Source: CAZWAP01 sp964632005 (lineage in GTDB: Bacteria > Planctomycetota > Phycisphaerae > Sedimentisphaerales > Anaerobacaceae). From it: a DNA stretch of 56,227 nucleotides. Each line of letters opens with the position of its first letter. Positions within the stretch are counted from its first letter, which is position 1. Where the stretch lies: NCBI GenBank assembly GCA_964632005.1, contig CAZWAP010000013.1, forward strand, positions 1 through 56,227, given 5' to 3'. The notes under the pieces are model-generated. The model searched no databases and had not been told where the DNA came from. It saw only the letters and a program-made list of their open reading frames with translations. This document shows positions 15,251-24,279 of the stretch, one piece after another. The position numbers and the translations under genes are program-made.

Positions 15251-16258
15251 TCACCATCCGGATAATTCGCCGAGCAGCTCTTCGGCCAGGTCCTTCATCG
15301 TCACGATTCCAACCGGCCTTTGACGACGGCCGCGCGTGCGCCGGGTCACCAGAATTATCTTGTGCCCTTCGCTTTGCATTACGTGGATCGCCTCGGTAAC
15401 CGTCGTATTCTCGTCCAGCTTCCGTATCTGGCGCACGTACTCGGCCAGGCTGTTGAAATCCCGCGAGCCACTCAGGGTCTCGTAGATGTCCACAAACCCC
15501 ACGATGTTTGAAGGCCTGCGCCTGTAGACCAGCAGCCGTGTAAAAGGACATTTCTCCAATCTGCTCAGCAGGGACGCTCGGTCCGAGTTGAACTCGACCG
15601 ATTCAACCCTGCCAAGCGGGATCATCACGGACCTTATGCGTGTACCCGGGATGGCAACAACGCGATTGAGCATATCCGTCTGGATCGGGCTTAGTATCCC
15701 TTCTTCGTGTGTATCCCTTAGAAGCGCAAGGATGCGGTGCCTTGGGCCAGAGGTTATCGGGGTCTTAGATGGGGCCGACAAACCCGCCAGCCGGCCGAAA
15801 CCGCCGGAAATCACGCGAAGCAGCGGCACCGCTCCACACCAGCTGAACAACTTGTGCGCGATATACAGCACCGGTGCTGCATACGGCATAAGGAAGTCGC
15901 TGCGGTGGAAGAAAATGTTCTTGGGAATCAGCTCGGAAAAAACAAAGAGCAGCGGGACGGCGACGAGTGTGGCTGATGCCTCGGCTGAGTGGACGTCGGT
16001 CTGCACAAAAAACATATACGTGATGATGCTCGTGGCAAAATAATGCGCCAGATTTGAGCCCACCAGAGTGGTAAGAAGCAGGCTCGGGCTGTCCTTCATA
16101 ACCCGCTCCAATACTACAAACAAGAACTTCTTTTTCTCCACTCCAAGGCGCAGCCGGACCTTGCTGAGCTGATACATCCCTGTCTCCGAGCCTCCAAAGA
16201 GGCCCGCCAGACCGACGAAAAATACAAACGCTACCAGCAGGACTATCTTGTTATCCAT
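15251..16258 (-). CDS. CNNM (DUF21) and CBS-domain membrane protein, short form
   Basis: The 335-residue protein has an N-terminal CNNM/DUF21 membrane domain (FGGSETGMYQLSKVRLRLG, then LIPKN at the end of the domain) and a CBS pair (about 190-330). These proteins are linked to Mg2+/Co2+ transport. It lacks the C-terminal CorC_HlyC domain that its neighbour has. The second CBS contains an Arg-rich stretch (VTRRTRGRRQRPVG). Its ATG overlaps the end of the next-upstream paralogue by 8 bp, so the two are co-translated. Confidence 0.9.
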   Translation of the reverse strand: MDNKIVLLVAFVFFVGLAGLFGGSETGMYQLSKVRLRLGVEKKKFLFVVLERVMKDSPSLLLTTLVGSNLAHYFATSIITYMFFVQTDVHSAEASATLVAVPLLFVFSELIPKNIFFHRSDFLMPYAAPVLYIAHKLFSWCGAVPLLRVISGGFGRLAGLSAPSKTPITSGPRHRILALLRDTHEEGILSPIQTDMLNRVVAIPGTRIRSVMIPLGRVESVEFNSDRASLLSRLEKCPFTRLLVYRRRPSNIVGFVDIYETLSGSRDFNSLAEYVRQIRKLDENTTVTEAIHVMQSEGHKIILVTRRTRGRRQRPVGIVTMKDLAEELLGELSGW

Positions 16259-17513
16259 CTTTTGCCGAGGCCCCCAGCGTTAGTCTGACGCTCTCGATTC
16301 GGCCCTTGGTTACGTTCTCCACCGTGAACTTCAGGTTTTTCAGCCGGGCGACGTCGCCGCTTCGGGGGATCCTGCCCAGCAGGGCGGTCACCAGTCCGCC
16401 CATGGTGCAAATCTTCGCGTGGGAGATGTCGATGCCGAACGCCTCTGCCCAGTCGTGGATAGGCAAACTGCCAGATAGACGGTACTCGAAAGGGCCCAGT
16501 TGTTTGATAGGTTCTGTACGCTGCTGCCCCTCTATCTGGCCGAAAAGCTCTTGGGCGATGTCCTCGAGGCGGACGGACCCCGCGATACCCCCGTACTCAT
16601 CGACAACCACCGCCATATCCGTGCCGCTCTGCCGGAAAAACTCGAGCAGCGATTCAACGGTTTTCTGCTCGGGGACAAAGTGCACCGGTTTGACCAGGTC
16701 GCTTATCTTTGCGCTCGGCTTGAGCAAGAGGTCTCTAAGATATACCACGCCCACGATGTTGTCGCGCTTGCGTGAATATACCGGAATCTTCGTCAATCCG
16801 TGCGTTCGCATAAGCTCTATGGCCGCCTGCGGCGAACTCGTCAGCGAGCAGACGACCATATCTACCCTTGGGCGCATAACGTGACGGACCTTCAAAAAGC
16901 CCAGCTCGATAACTTCGGTCAGGAGCCTATTCTCGTGGGCGCTAATCAGGCCTTGTCTGCGCGTCGCCTCTATGAGAGACCGGAACTCCGCCACCGTCAG
17001 CTCTTTGGGCGCCCTTGCGGGCCCAAGGACTATGCGAAGAACAGGCTCAAGGATGAACACTTTGAATATGAATTCGAACGGCCTGAAAATCTTCATCCAC
17101 AGATAGGCCGGAACTGCCACGATGGTGCACAGCACCGGTGAGTTTGCATACGCCAGCGACTTCGGCACTATCTCGCCCATCAGCACGAGCAAAACGAAGC
17201 TCAACAGAGCCGCAAGCGCCGCTGCGGTCAGCCCCGCGTCCTTCTTTATGGTCATCGACAGGACGCTGGCCGTGCTAAAATACAGCACGTTGACCGCCAT
17301 GTTTCCGAACAAAAGGCTGTTCAACAGATGCCCCGGCTGGTCCAATATTGCTGCAACCAGCCGCTGAACTCTGTGTCTCGACGAGCACAGAAGACGAATC
17401 TGCCTGTTGCTGAGGTTGAAAAATGCGGTTTCCGATCCGGAGAAAAAGGCTGAGACCACCAAAAGAGCCAACATCAGCACGATATGGCCGAAATGTTGAA
17501 GAATCTGTCCCAC
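16251..17513 (-). CDS. CNNM-CBS-CorC family membrane protein (hemolysin-like)
   Basis: The 420-residue protein has the full three-part plan: a CNNM/DUF21 domain (FFSGSETAFFNLSNRQIR, later MGEIVPKSLAYAN), a CBS pair (VMRPRVDMV at the start, DEYGGIAGSVRLEDIAQELFG at the end) and the CorC_HlyC domain (about 330-415). A role in divalent cation export or homeostasis is likely. The start is GTG. It overlaps the shorter paralogue by 8 bp, suggesting the two form a hetero-oligomer or act on related ions. Confidence 0.93.
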   Translation of the reverse strand: MGQILQHFGHIVLMLALLVVSAFFSGSETAFFNLSNRQIRLLCSSRHRVQRLVAAILDQPGHLLNSLLFGNMAVNVLYFSTASVLSMTIKKDAGLTAAALAALLSFVLLVLMGEIVPKSLAYANSPVLCTIVAVPAYLWMKIFRPFEFIFKVFILEPVLRIVLGPARAPKELTVAEFRSLIEATRRQGLISAHENRLLTEVIELGFLKVRHVMRPRVDMVVCSLTSSPQAAIELMRTHGLTKIPVYSRKRDNIVGVVYLRDLLLKPSAKISDLVKPVHFVPEQKTVESLLEFFRQSGTDMAVVVDEYGGIAGSVRLEDIAQELFGQIEGQQRTEPIKQLGPFEYRLSGSLPIHDWAEAFGIDISHAKICTMGGLVTALLGRIPRSGDVARLKNLKFTVENVTKGRIESVRLTLGASAKDG

Positions 17514-17696
17514 GGCCAGCTATTGCCCGATTATTACCGACCTGCAAGCGGTCGCGTCGCTGCGTGCCAGTGTACGGCCCGGCTTGAGATACGAGCCGGA
17601 CGCAGCCCGCTTACCGCGGCACCGCTCGCTACTCACAGTCATAATCCGCACGAATCCACGGTAAGTTTACGCTTTGTGGGCTACGATGTCCAATAC

Positions 17697-18497
17697 CTAT
17701 GCGCGGTTCACGCATCCAGGTGCACTTTTTGGAAGGGCGATGGTGAAGGTCGTTCCGTTGTTGGGTCTGGACTCGACGGAAATTTTTCCGTTGTGGGCCT
17801 CAACAACCTTCCGACAGAAGGCGAGCCCAAGCCCCGCAGTCCGACCTGTGCGCGAGCCGTGGCCGCGTTTTTTGGTGGTGAAAAAAGGCTCGAAGACATC
17901 CGCCAGCTTGGGGCCGGCGATACCCTCGCCGGTGTCGCGCACTTTTACCTCGACCATCTCGGCTGCCAGGCCTGCACTTATGCTCAGGGTCCCACCGCTC
18001 CCAAGCATCGCCTCGCGGGCGTTGAGAATAAGGTTCATCAGAACCTGCTGGAGCTGGACCGGCACAGCGAAAACCTCCAGATCGTCGGGTATCGTTATCT
18101 CGATGTCGATCCCGTCCTTGCTGAAATCCCTGGCAAGGCAGTCAAAGACCTCGGCGACCAGGGGGGCGAGCTTGCAGAGCTGCTTGGGTTGCCGGTCGCC
18201 GGCCGCCAGCGACAGGATGCTCTCGGTGATCTGCGCGGCTCTCTGGCAGTTTCGCTCGGCCTTGTGGAGTGCCTTTTCGACCAATTCCGCGTCGCCGGGG
18301 TTCTGCAGCGCAAGGGCTGCATACGTCCCCACCGGCGTGAGCAGATTATTCAGCTCGTGGGCTATCATATAGCTGGCAACGCCCATATTGGCTATGTGCT
18401 GCAGCTCAGCGACCTGTGCCCTCAACGCCTCATTTTCCCGCCGCTGCTTCTGCAGGTCCCTGTGCAGGCACAGGCGTTTTTCCGTAAGGCTTGCCAA
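17697..18497 (-). CDS. Soluble sensor histidine kinase
   Basis: The 266-residue protein has no membrane or obvious sensor domain. A coiled coil (about 10-35) leads into a HisKA-type H-box, IAHELNNLL, with His47. The ATPase domain has an N-box (NLILNAREAM), G1 (VRDTGEGI), F-box (FEPFFTTKK) and G2 (GLGLAFCRKVVEAHNG). I chose TTG 18497 because AAGGAG stands 7 nt before it; longer forms lack this. The input is unknown and could come through a partner bound to the coiled coil. A CheY-like gene lies 1.2 kb away on the other strand and is a candidate partner. Confidence 0.9.
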   Translation of the reverse strand: MASLTEKRLCLHRDLQKQRRENEALRAQVAELQHIANMGVASYMIAHELNNLLTPVGTYAALALQNPGDAELVEKALHKAERNCQRAAQITESILSLAAGDRQPKQLCKLAPLVAEVFDCLARDFSKDGIDIEITIPDDLEVFAVPVQLQQVLMNLILNAREAMLGSGGTLSISAGLAAEMVEVKVRDTGEGIAGPKLADVFEPFFTTKKRGHGSRTGRTAGLGLAFCRKVVEAHNGKISVESRPNNGTTFTIALPKSAPGCVNRA

Positions 18498-18694
18498 CCA
18501 CCAACTCCTTAAATACAATCTACCTGGTTTCCAGCGTTGTACCTTTGGCCTTGTACTTATATCGACTGTTGCTATGCTTTTTCTTGAGCTTTGCCGGGCT
18601 CGATGGTGGGCCTGGGGCAGCAGGGCGTCGCCGGTGTCTGTTTAAGGGCGGTATGCAGTAAGACGGCCGTGGCTCGATAGGCGATACGGACAAA

Positions 18695-18964
18695 ATGAAT
18701 GACCAGCGAATCCTCGACGAACTCCTGGGTCTGCTTGAAGCCAACAACGTTACGATACGTAATGAGCCGCTCGGCGGCCGTGGCGGAGGGCTTTGCAACG
18801 TAAAGGGCCGATGGGTTTTCTTCGTCGATACCCAGGCGTCCGCAGGCGATGTTGCGGCACTTTGTGCCGAAGCGCTGCCCAGGGTCGTCGAGATCGAGCA
18901 AATCTATATAAGGCCGGAAGTGCGCGAGTTCATCGAAAATCACAACACCCAGACCACCCTTTAG
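18695..18964 (+). CDS. Conserved small protein of unknown function
   Basis: The 89-residue protein is soluble. A helix (RILDELLGLLEANNV) is followed by a Gly-rich turn (EPLGGRGGGLCNVKG), a strand (WVFFVDT) and a second helical part ending PEVREFIENH. I recognise this layout from unnamed proteins found in planctomycetes but know no function. It is divergent from the histidine kinase gene. The ribosome binding site is weak (GGACAAA). Confidence 0.72.
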   Translation: MNDQRILDELLGLLEANNVTIRNEPLGGRGGGLCNVKGRWVFFVDTQASAGDVAALCAEALPRVVEIEQIYIRPEVREFIENHNTQTTL

Positions 18965-19059
18965 AGTTGTCGCCGCTGCCCCGAAACCTACCACAGCCCT
19001 GTGAAGAAGGCTGGCAGGGCGGTAGGGGAGCAAAAGGCGGAAAACTTCCAGGGTCGGAC

Positions 19060-19089
19060 TTGACTAAGGCTGCGAAATCGGCCTTAATT
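19060..19089 (+). promoter_or_regulatory. Possible promoter for the PfpI-response regulator genes
   Basis: TTGACT and TTAATT are separated by 18 bp, about 63 bp before the ATG at 19153. Confidence 0.33.
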
Positions 19090-19152
19090 GCTGTACCGAA
19101 GTGCACCACCGGGTGATTCGTTGCCATCTTAGGTCGGGAAGGAGCATGTGCG

Positions 19153-19674
19153 ATGGCAGGGCGAAAAGTCGCGATTATGGTTGACCAGCTGTATCAGGTG
19201 CTCGAAGTGTGGTACCCGTACTACCGACTCAAGGAGGAAGGCTTCGAAGTGCATCTCGTTGGAGCCGAGGCAAAGAAAGAGTATCTCTCCAAGGAAGGGT
19301 ATCCGTGCGTCTCGGATGTGGCAGCAGGGCAGGTTGGGGCCGATGAATACGACTGTATGGTGGTACCGGGCGGATTTGCACCGGACTTTATGCGCAGAAG
19401 CTCAGACGTAATAAAGTTCGCAAACGACATGGTCGCGGCCGGCAAAATCATCGCGGCTATCTGCCACGGGGGCTGGCTTCTGTGCAGCACGAGAATCTAT
19501 CAGGGCAAGAAGGCCACTTGCTTTTTGGCCATAAAGGACGACATCAAGAATGCCGGCGCCGAGTACGTCGACGCTGAATGCGTTGTGGACGGCAACCTGA
19601 TTACATCGCGCAAGCCGGACGACCTGCCCGCTTTCTGCAAAGCCATTATTAGCGCACTCGATGCTGGAAACTAA
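19153..19674 (+). CDS. DJ-1/PfpI family protein
   Basis: The 173-residue protein has the class I glutamine amidotransferase-like fold. The nucleophile elbow is AAICHGGW (Cys104-His105), with Glu18 in the LEVWYPYYRL segment in the place of the acidic partner, and VVPGGFAPDFMR before it. Family members act as deglycases, peptidases or chaperones; which one applies here is not clear. GGAAGGAG lies 8 nt before the ATG. The response-regulator gene begins 4 bp after its stop, so the two are probably one operon. Confidence 0.93.
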   Translation: MAGRKVAIMVDQLYQVLEVWYPYYRLKEEGFEVHLVGAEAKKEYLSKEGYPCVSDVAAGQVGADEYDCMVVPGGFAPDFMRRSSDVIKFANDMVAAGKIIAAICHGGWLLCSTRIYQGKKATCFLAIKDDIKNAGAEYVDAECVVDGNLITSRKPDDLPAFCKAIISALDAGN

Positions 19675-19678
19675 CGCT

Positions 19679-20179
19679 ATGACAAAGATCCCACCCGATC
19701 AGTCCCCGAAGCGAAGCCCGGTAATACTCGTTGTGGACGACAACCAGCAGAACCTCGAGCTTCTCCAGGCGTACCTCGAGGATATCGACTGCCGGGCGGT
19801 TCCGGCGACCGACGGTCCGGAGGCCCTCGATATCGTGGCGAAAGAGCCGCCCGACCTGATACTGCTGGACATAATGATGCCTAAAATGAGCGGATTTGAG
19901 GTCTGCAGAAGGCTCAAGAACGACCCCAAGACCGCCGAGATCCCGGTGATTATGGTCACCGCCCTGGGTGAGCTCGGGGACATCGAGCACGCCATCGAAT
20001 GTGGGACGGACGACTTCTTGAGCAAGCCGGTCAACAAGCTTGAGCTGCTGACGCGCGTGCGAACTATGCTCAAACTCAAGCACCTCACAGACCGGCTCGA
20101 ACGGACGCTTGCATACCTGAGCGAGATCGAAAAGCAGGCGCAGATAGCCAAGGCCGAGCCGCCAGAGTCACGCACGTAG
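19679..20179 (+). CDS. CheY-like response regulator with C-terminal coiled coil
   Basis: The 166-residue protein holds one receiver domain: Asp20-Asp21, phosphoacceptor Asp64 in LLDIMMPKMSG, Thr94 and Lys117 in FLSKP. A helical tail (about 135-166, LTDRLERTLAYLSEIEKQAQ) follows in place of a DNA-binding output domain, so it probably acts by protein contact. I took the ATG at 19679; one at 19661 would overlap the PfpI gene by 14 bp. The soluble kinase at 17697 is the nearest candidate phosphodonor. Confidence 0.92.
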   Translation: MTKIPPDQSPKRSPVILVVDDNQQNLELLQAYLEDIDCRAVPATDGPEALDIVAKEPPDLILLDIMMPKMSGFEVCRRLKNDPKTAEIPVIMVTALGELGDIEHAIECGTDDFLSKPVNKLELLTRVRTMLKLKHLTDRLERTLAYLSEIEKQAQIAKAEPPESRT

Positions 20180-20458
20180 GCCCTGATCGCGAGGCACCTG
20201 CAATCGACGCCAACCGTGCAGGCAGGGGGGCCAATAGCCGATAACAGCCCTTGTAAAACCCAAACAATCCCTACAGCACACACAACCGCCATACACGCCG
20301 TGTAAATCCGCTGCGGTCCCGTTCCGCGGGCCGCGCCGGGATTAACAACCCCTCTCAGATTGTCGATACGTCCATTGTGCCGGACAGAAGCTGTGCGGTT
20401 GGCAAGCAGCTGAGTCGAGCGTCTGTCGATCGCAGGGCACCAAGCGTGAGAGGGTAAT

Positions 20459-22081
20459 ATGAGCAGCTTGCTTGAAATTCTCGGCAGGGCGATCACCATC
20501 GACACCGCCGATCTGATACTCCATTGGCTCAGCGCTGTCGGCACCAGCCGAAGATTGCCGGCGGCCGACAAGAACCACCTGGCAGAGATTGTCGAGCTTA
20601 TATGTCGGGACAAGCTGGAAACGGCCGCCGAGCAGCTCAGGCTCTACCTCTTTGAGAATTCGGCGTGCGTCCTGGGACGGATGGCCGCAGCGGCGATCTG
20701 CCTCAAGGAAAATAAGCTCCAGCGCGCCATAGAGGAGCTGAACTCCGTCTACATGAGGCAGCCCAACAACACGATGGCACTCTACGCTCTGGGCCACTGT
20801 TACGAGCGCCTCTCGAAAGAGGCCCAGGCCGTGGAGTTCTACCAGGATTGCTTGAAATTCAAGAGTTATCTTGAGCTTCCGGCTCAGCGGCTCGCTGCAA
20901 TATCCTTCAAAAATGGCCGAGTCGAGCAGGCTATCGAGCAGTACGAGCTCCTCAGAGCCGAGTATCCCGACGACGTCAGATCGCTGGTGACGCTGGGCCA
21001 ACTGTACATCGTGGCTGAAAGATACTCCGATGCGACCGAGACCTTCAATACAGCGATCTTGATACATCCGGACAACTTTCAAAGTGACGACGAGCCTGAA
21101 ATCGAGGAACTGATAGAAGAGGGCCGGCTACACGAGGCTCTCGAAGAAACCGAAAAACTCCTCGAAACGCAGCCGCACCAGGCCCAGCTTCTGATGAAAA
21201 GGGCCGACATCCTCTGTATGCTCGGCGCGACCGGCCAGGCCATCCCGCAATACCAGCAGGCGCTTCGTTTGTGCCCCGACTTTCTGGAGGCGACAATAAA
21301 GCTGGGTACCGCGTATCTACAGCTCGGCCGTGACGATCTTGCCGCACGCCAGTTTAATAACGGCGTGGAGACAAACGACTCCATCGTTGACGCGTACATC
21401 GGTCTTGCAACGGCGTACAAGCTCGCTGGTCGCACCTCCGACGCACTTGCAACCCTGTCGCTGGCCGGAGCAATCCAGCCAAACAGTTCCTTGCTCTTTG
21501 CCGAAACGGCCACGCTGCACTTCAAGGCAGAGCTTCGTCGTGACCATCCGTTTGACAGCTCAACCGAGCAGGCCGACCTGACCGAACACGCAATTGAAGC
21601 GCACCGCCGAGAACTGAGCCGCCGGCCGCGGAACCCCGACCTTCACTACCGCCTCGGCATATTACTGATGAGTACCGGCGAGCTGGAAACGGCGGCGGGC
21701 CTATTCCGGACTGCCCTTGAGATCAACCCGCTCTACGACAGGGCTCGAACAAAGCTTGCAATCTGCCTGTTTGAGACCAACCAGGCGCGCCAGGCGGTCG
21801 CACAGCTGATCCGGCCGAACTGCCTCGACCCCGCGACACTTAACCTCCATTATCAGACGGCGCTGCTTTACTGCAACCGCCTTAAATTTGCCTCGTCCTT
21901 GCTCAATCTCGAGCGCACGCTCGAGGAGAACTATACCTGCCCGGCGGCCGCAGAGAACATTTCCACCGTCCTCCAGAACCTTGGGATCCTCGAAAGGACA
22001 GCTGCAACCTGGGAAGATCTCTCAGAAATGGTGAACCAGGCCCTCGATGATGATGGTACACCGCCCGAACTGGCCGTTTGA
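20459..22081 (+). CDS. TPR-repeat protein
   Basis: The 540-residue soluble protein is built mostly of tetratricopeptide repeats. Clear units include NTMALYALGHCYERLSKEAQ, DVRSLVTLGQLYIVAERYSD, FLEATIKLGTAYLQLGRDDL and NPDLHYRLGILLMSTGELET, with more degenerate ones between. No signal peptide or enzymatic domain is seen. It probably scaffolds a complex. It follows the response regulator after a 279-bp gap and starts with GAGGG before the ATG. Confidence 0.88.
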   Translation: MSSLLEILGRAITIDTADLILHWLSAVGTSRRLPAADKNHLAEIVELICRDKLETAAEQLRLYLFENSACVLGRMAAAAICLKENKLQRAIEELNSVYMRQPNNTMALYALGHCYERLSKEAQAVEFYQDCLKFKSYLELPAQRLAAISFKNGRVEQAIEQYELLRAEYPDDVRSLVTLGQLYIVAERYSDATETFNTAILIHPDNFQSDDEPEIEELIEEGRLHEALEETEKLLETQPHQAQLLMKRADILCMLGATGQAIPQYQQALRLCPDFLEATIKLGTAYLQLGRDDLAARQFNNGVETNDSIVDAYIGLATAYKLAGRTSDALATLSLAGAIQPNSSLLFAETATLHFKAELRRDHPFDSSTEQADLTEHAIEAHRRELSRRPRNPDLHYRLGILLMSTGELETAAGLFRTALEINPLYDRARTKLAICLFETNQARQAVAQLIRPNCLDPATLNLHYQTALLYCNRLKFASSLLNLERTLEENYTCPAAAENISTVLQNLGILERTAATWEDLSEMVNQALDDDGTPPELAV

Positions 22082-22509
22082 ACGAGCATAGAGCAAACCA
22101 GGCCAGGACGTACGCCTTTAGCCCACGAACCTGCCGAATGAAACATAACATATCTTATGGGACGTTGCGGCCGGCGCTCTTTCGCGGCCACCGGTGCTGC
22201 CACAACGCCCGCCTAGCGATAAGTCGTCGATTTAGTGGGACTTACCGCAAGCCGGCCGGCACGCGAGGGTTCCGGGATGCGTTGCTTAAGCGGCTGGGCC
22301 TGCGGGCCGGTGCAGTTTCGTCGGGGCGCCCTGACTGAGGGTTTCTGGCGGTGTTTGGTTGTGTGGAGACGGCTCCTGGGGCGAGTTGAGCGCAACGAGG
22401 ATTCCAGGAAAGACCGTTGGGCTGTAACGCTGGCGCTGGTGCGAGCGTTGCGACGCTGGAGCGGCGTAGCTGATGTAAACGCGGCAAGGCGCAGAAGAGA
22501 TCTGCGTGA
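22082..22509. other. Gene-free gap between convergent genes
   Basis: No frame here looks coding. The stretch has several short complementary blocks. AACGCT (22426-22431) can pair with AGCGTT (22444-22449), while AGCGT (22444-22448) can instead pair with ACGCT (22453-22457). I could not match it to RNase P, tmRNA or SRP RNA. No T-rich terminator is visible. Confidence 0.4.
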
Positions 22510-23178
22510 TTATAGTCCGATAAGATGGTCGGGGGAATGTCTTAGCCCGACGGGCTTGCCGAGGATTTCGTAGCACAGGACCGCCCTTCTAAGGTCGGCT
22601 GCGGTAGAGAGCCTGGGGACAGTGCGCAGAACATATGGCGGGCGAGGCCCCTTCTTCACGGTCTTGACGGTCGGACGGGCTGCGGTTCTTGGGGTCCTTG
22701 GGAGCGGCTCGGGCACCGGTTTGCCGAGCTGCTGGAAGTCCAGCTCGATACGCGGCTTAAGAGTGGGCAGTTGCGGCTCTATTTCAGGCTGTACTACATC
22801 GGGGATGCTGCGCTCGATTTCAGTAACTACGGTGTGAACCGCCCTACTGGGTCCGGCGCCAGCGGTCGGGCTTGGCCGAGCCGGCAACCGCCGGCGTGCA
22901 GGTCCTCGCGGCCGCACAGGCCGAGCAGGTTCACCGGGCTGCCGGGTCGAGCTCTGCGGGGGTACTTCCGCGTCAGGGACTTCGGAGGGGGCTTTGCCTG
23001 GAGGTTCCGGGCGAGACTGCTCATCTTCGAGGTCAAGTTTGCGAGTCCTGGCCTTGATAATGCTGTTTAGAGCAGCCAGGGCTGCGACGACGATGAACAC
23101 CAAGAGCTGCATCCAGCCGGCATCATCGGCGCCGGAGGACAACATACGAGGGTCGAAATGTGAATTTAGTATGCCCAT
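22510..23178 (-). CDS. Proline/arginine-rich membrane-anchored protein beside floA
   Basis: The 222-residue protein has one membrane segment near the N-terminus (MQLLVFIVVAALAALNSIIK, about 23-42), then a long low-complexity Pro/Arg/Glu-rich region (about 50-190), and a short conserved-looking C-terminus (TAADLRRAVLCYEILGKPVG). Similar C-terminal tails occur in unnamed planctomycete proteins, often near flotillin genes, as I recall. It starts about 60 bp after floA and is probably co-transcribed. A role in the FloA membrane domain is inferred from position only. Confidence 0.66.
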   Translation of the reverse strand: MGILNSHFDPRMLSSGADDAGWMQLLVFIVVAALAALNSIIKARTRKLDLEDEQSRPEPPGKAPSEVPDAEVPPQSSTRQPGEPARPVRPRGPARRRLPARPSPTAGAGPSRAVHTVVTEIERSIPDVVQPEIEPQLPTLKPRIELDFQQLGKPVPEPLPRTPRTAARPTVKTVKKGPRPPYVLRTVPRLSTAADLRRAVLCYEILGKPVGLRHSPDHLIGL

Positions 23179-23238
23179 ATCCGTTGTGGAAGGCCCGATC
23201 GGGCCGGACTGGCCGCTCGGGCCGTCGAACGACTGGCT

Positions 23239-24264
23239 CTATTCATTCTCTTTCTTCTCTTCGGGCCTGGCTATCGAATCCCTCATTGCCGTATCTGCCA
23301 TAATGTTCTTCATCCGATAGTAGTCCATCACGCCCAGATTGCCCTTGCGGAAGGCATCAGCCATAGCCAGCGGCACTTTGGCCTCGTTCTCCACAACTAA
23401 GGCCCGCATTTCCTGCTCTCGGGCGACGGCCATCGCCCGTCTTTTCTCGGCCTCTGCCTTGGCCCGCCGCATGTCTGCCTCGGCCTGCGCTGCCTGGAGC
23501 TCGGCGCCGACGTTCTTGCCTACGTCCACATCAGCAATATCGATCGACAGTATCTCATACGCCGTCCCCGCATCCAGGCCCTTGGCAAGAACAGCCTTGG
23601 AAATCTTGTCAGGATTCTCCAACACGCTCTTGTACGTCATCGCACTGCCGATAGTGGTAACGATACCCTCGCCCACGCGGGCGACGACGGTCTCCTGGGT
23701 CGCGCCGCCGATGAGCCTCTCGATGTTTGCACGAACCGTGACCCTGGCCTTGGCCTTTAGCTGAATCCCATCCTGCGCGACCGCATCGACCGTTTCCCTG
23801 CCCTTTGTCGGGTCCGGACAGTCGATCACCTTCGGGTTGACGCTAGTTTGGACGGCATCGAGTATGTCGCGGCCTGCCAGGTCGATCGCCGTGGCGGTCT
23901 GGAAGGACAGGTCGATGTTCGCGCGATTCGCGGCGATCAGGGCGCGCACGACGTTGGGCACCCTGCCGCCGGCCAGGTAGTGGCTCTCAAGGTCTTTTGT
24001 AGTAATAACCGCCAGCCCCGCTTGAACCGCGGTGATCTTGCTCAGAACGATGGTTCTGGCATCTACTTTCCTCAGCCACATACCGATCAATTCCGAGAGC
24101 TTAACGTCCGCGCGGGAAAAGAAGGCTTGCAGCCAGAGCCTGGCGAACTTCCAGACCAGAAGCAACACTACCAGGGCAATGATGCCGAGCACTATCAGAA
24201 CAATGACCGCAGCTATCTTTGTTTGATCGTTCGTTCCAATGACGATGTTCGCGAAACCGTTCAT
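23239..24264 (-). CDS. floA: Flotillin-like protein FloA
   Basis: The 341-residue protein forms the scaffold of bacterial membrane microdomains. A membrane segment (about 17-38, AAVIVLIVLGIIALVVLLLV) anchors it. The family body follows with SRADVKLSELIGMWLRKV, GLDAGTAYEILSIDIADV and an Ala/Glu/Arg-rich helix (AEADMRRAKAEAEKRRAMA) that drives oligomerisation. It lies 15 bp after the short NfeD gene, with which it usually pairs, and has AAGGTG before the ATG. Confidence 0.96.
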   Translation of the reverse strand: MNGFANIVIGTNDQTKIAAVIVLIVLGIIALVVLLLVWKFARLWLQAFFSRADVKLSELIGMWLRKVDARTIVLSKITAVQAGLAVITTKDLESHYLAGGRVPNVVRALIAANRANIDLSFQTATAIDLAGRDILDAVQTSVNPKVIDCPDPTKGRETVDAVAQDGIQLKAKARVTVRANIERLIGGATQETVVARVGEGIVTTIGSAMTYKSVLENPDKISKAVLAKGLDAGTAYEILSIDIADVDVGKNVGAELQAAQAEADMRRAKAEAEKRRAMAVAREQEMRALVVENEAKVPLAMADAFRKGNLGVMDYYRMKNIMADTAMRDSIARPEEKKENE

Positions 24265-24279
24265 CTTGTCACCTTTTGC

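Noticed and set aside
18520..18595. Lys-rich minus-strand stretch before the histidine kinase (KLKKKHSNSRYKYKAKG).
   Set aside because: It looks like the end of a small basic protein, but no start codon or ribosome binding site exists in frame close upstream.
19699..20613. 304-codon frame antisense to the response regulator.
   Set aside because: It is a shadow of a well-supported receiver domain and has no motif.
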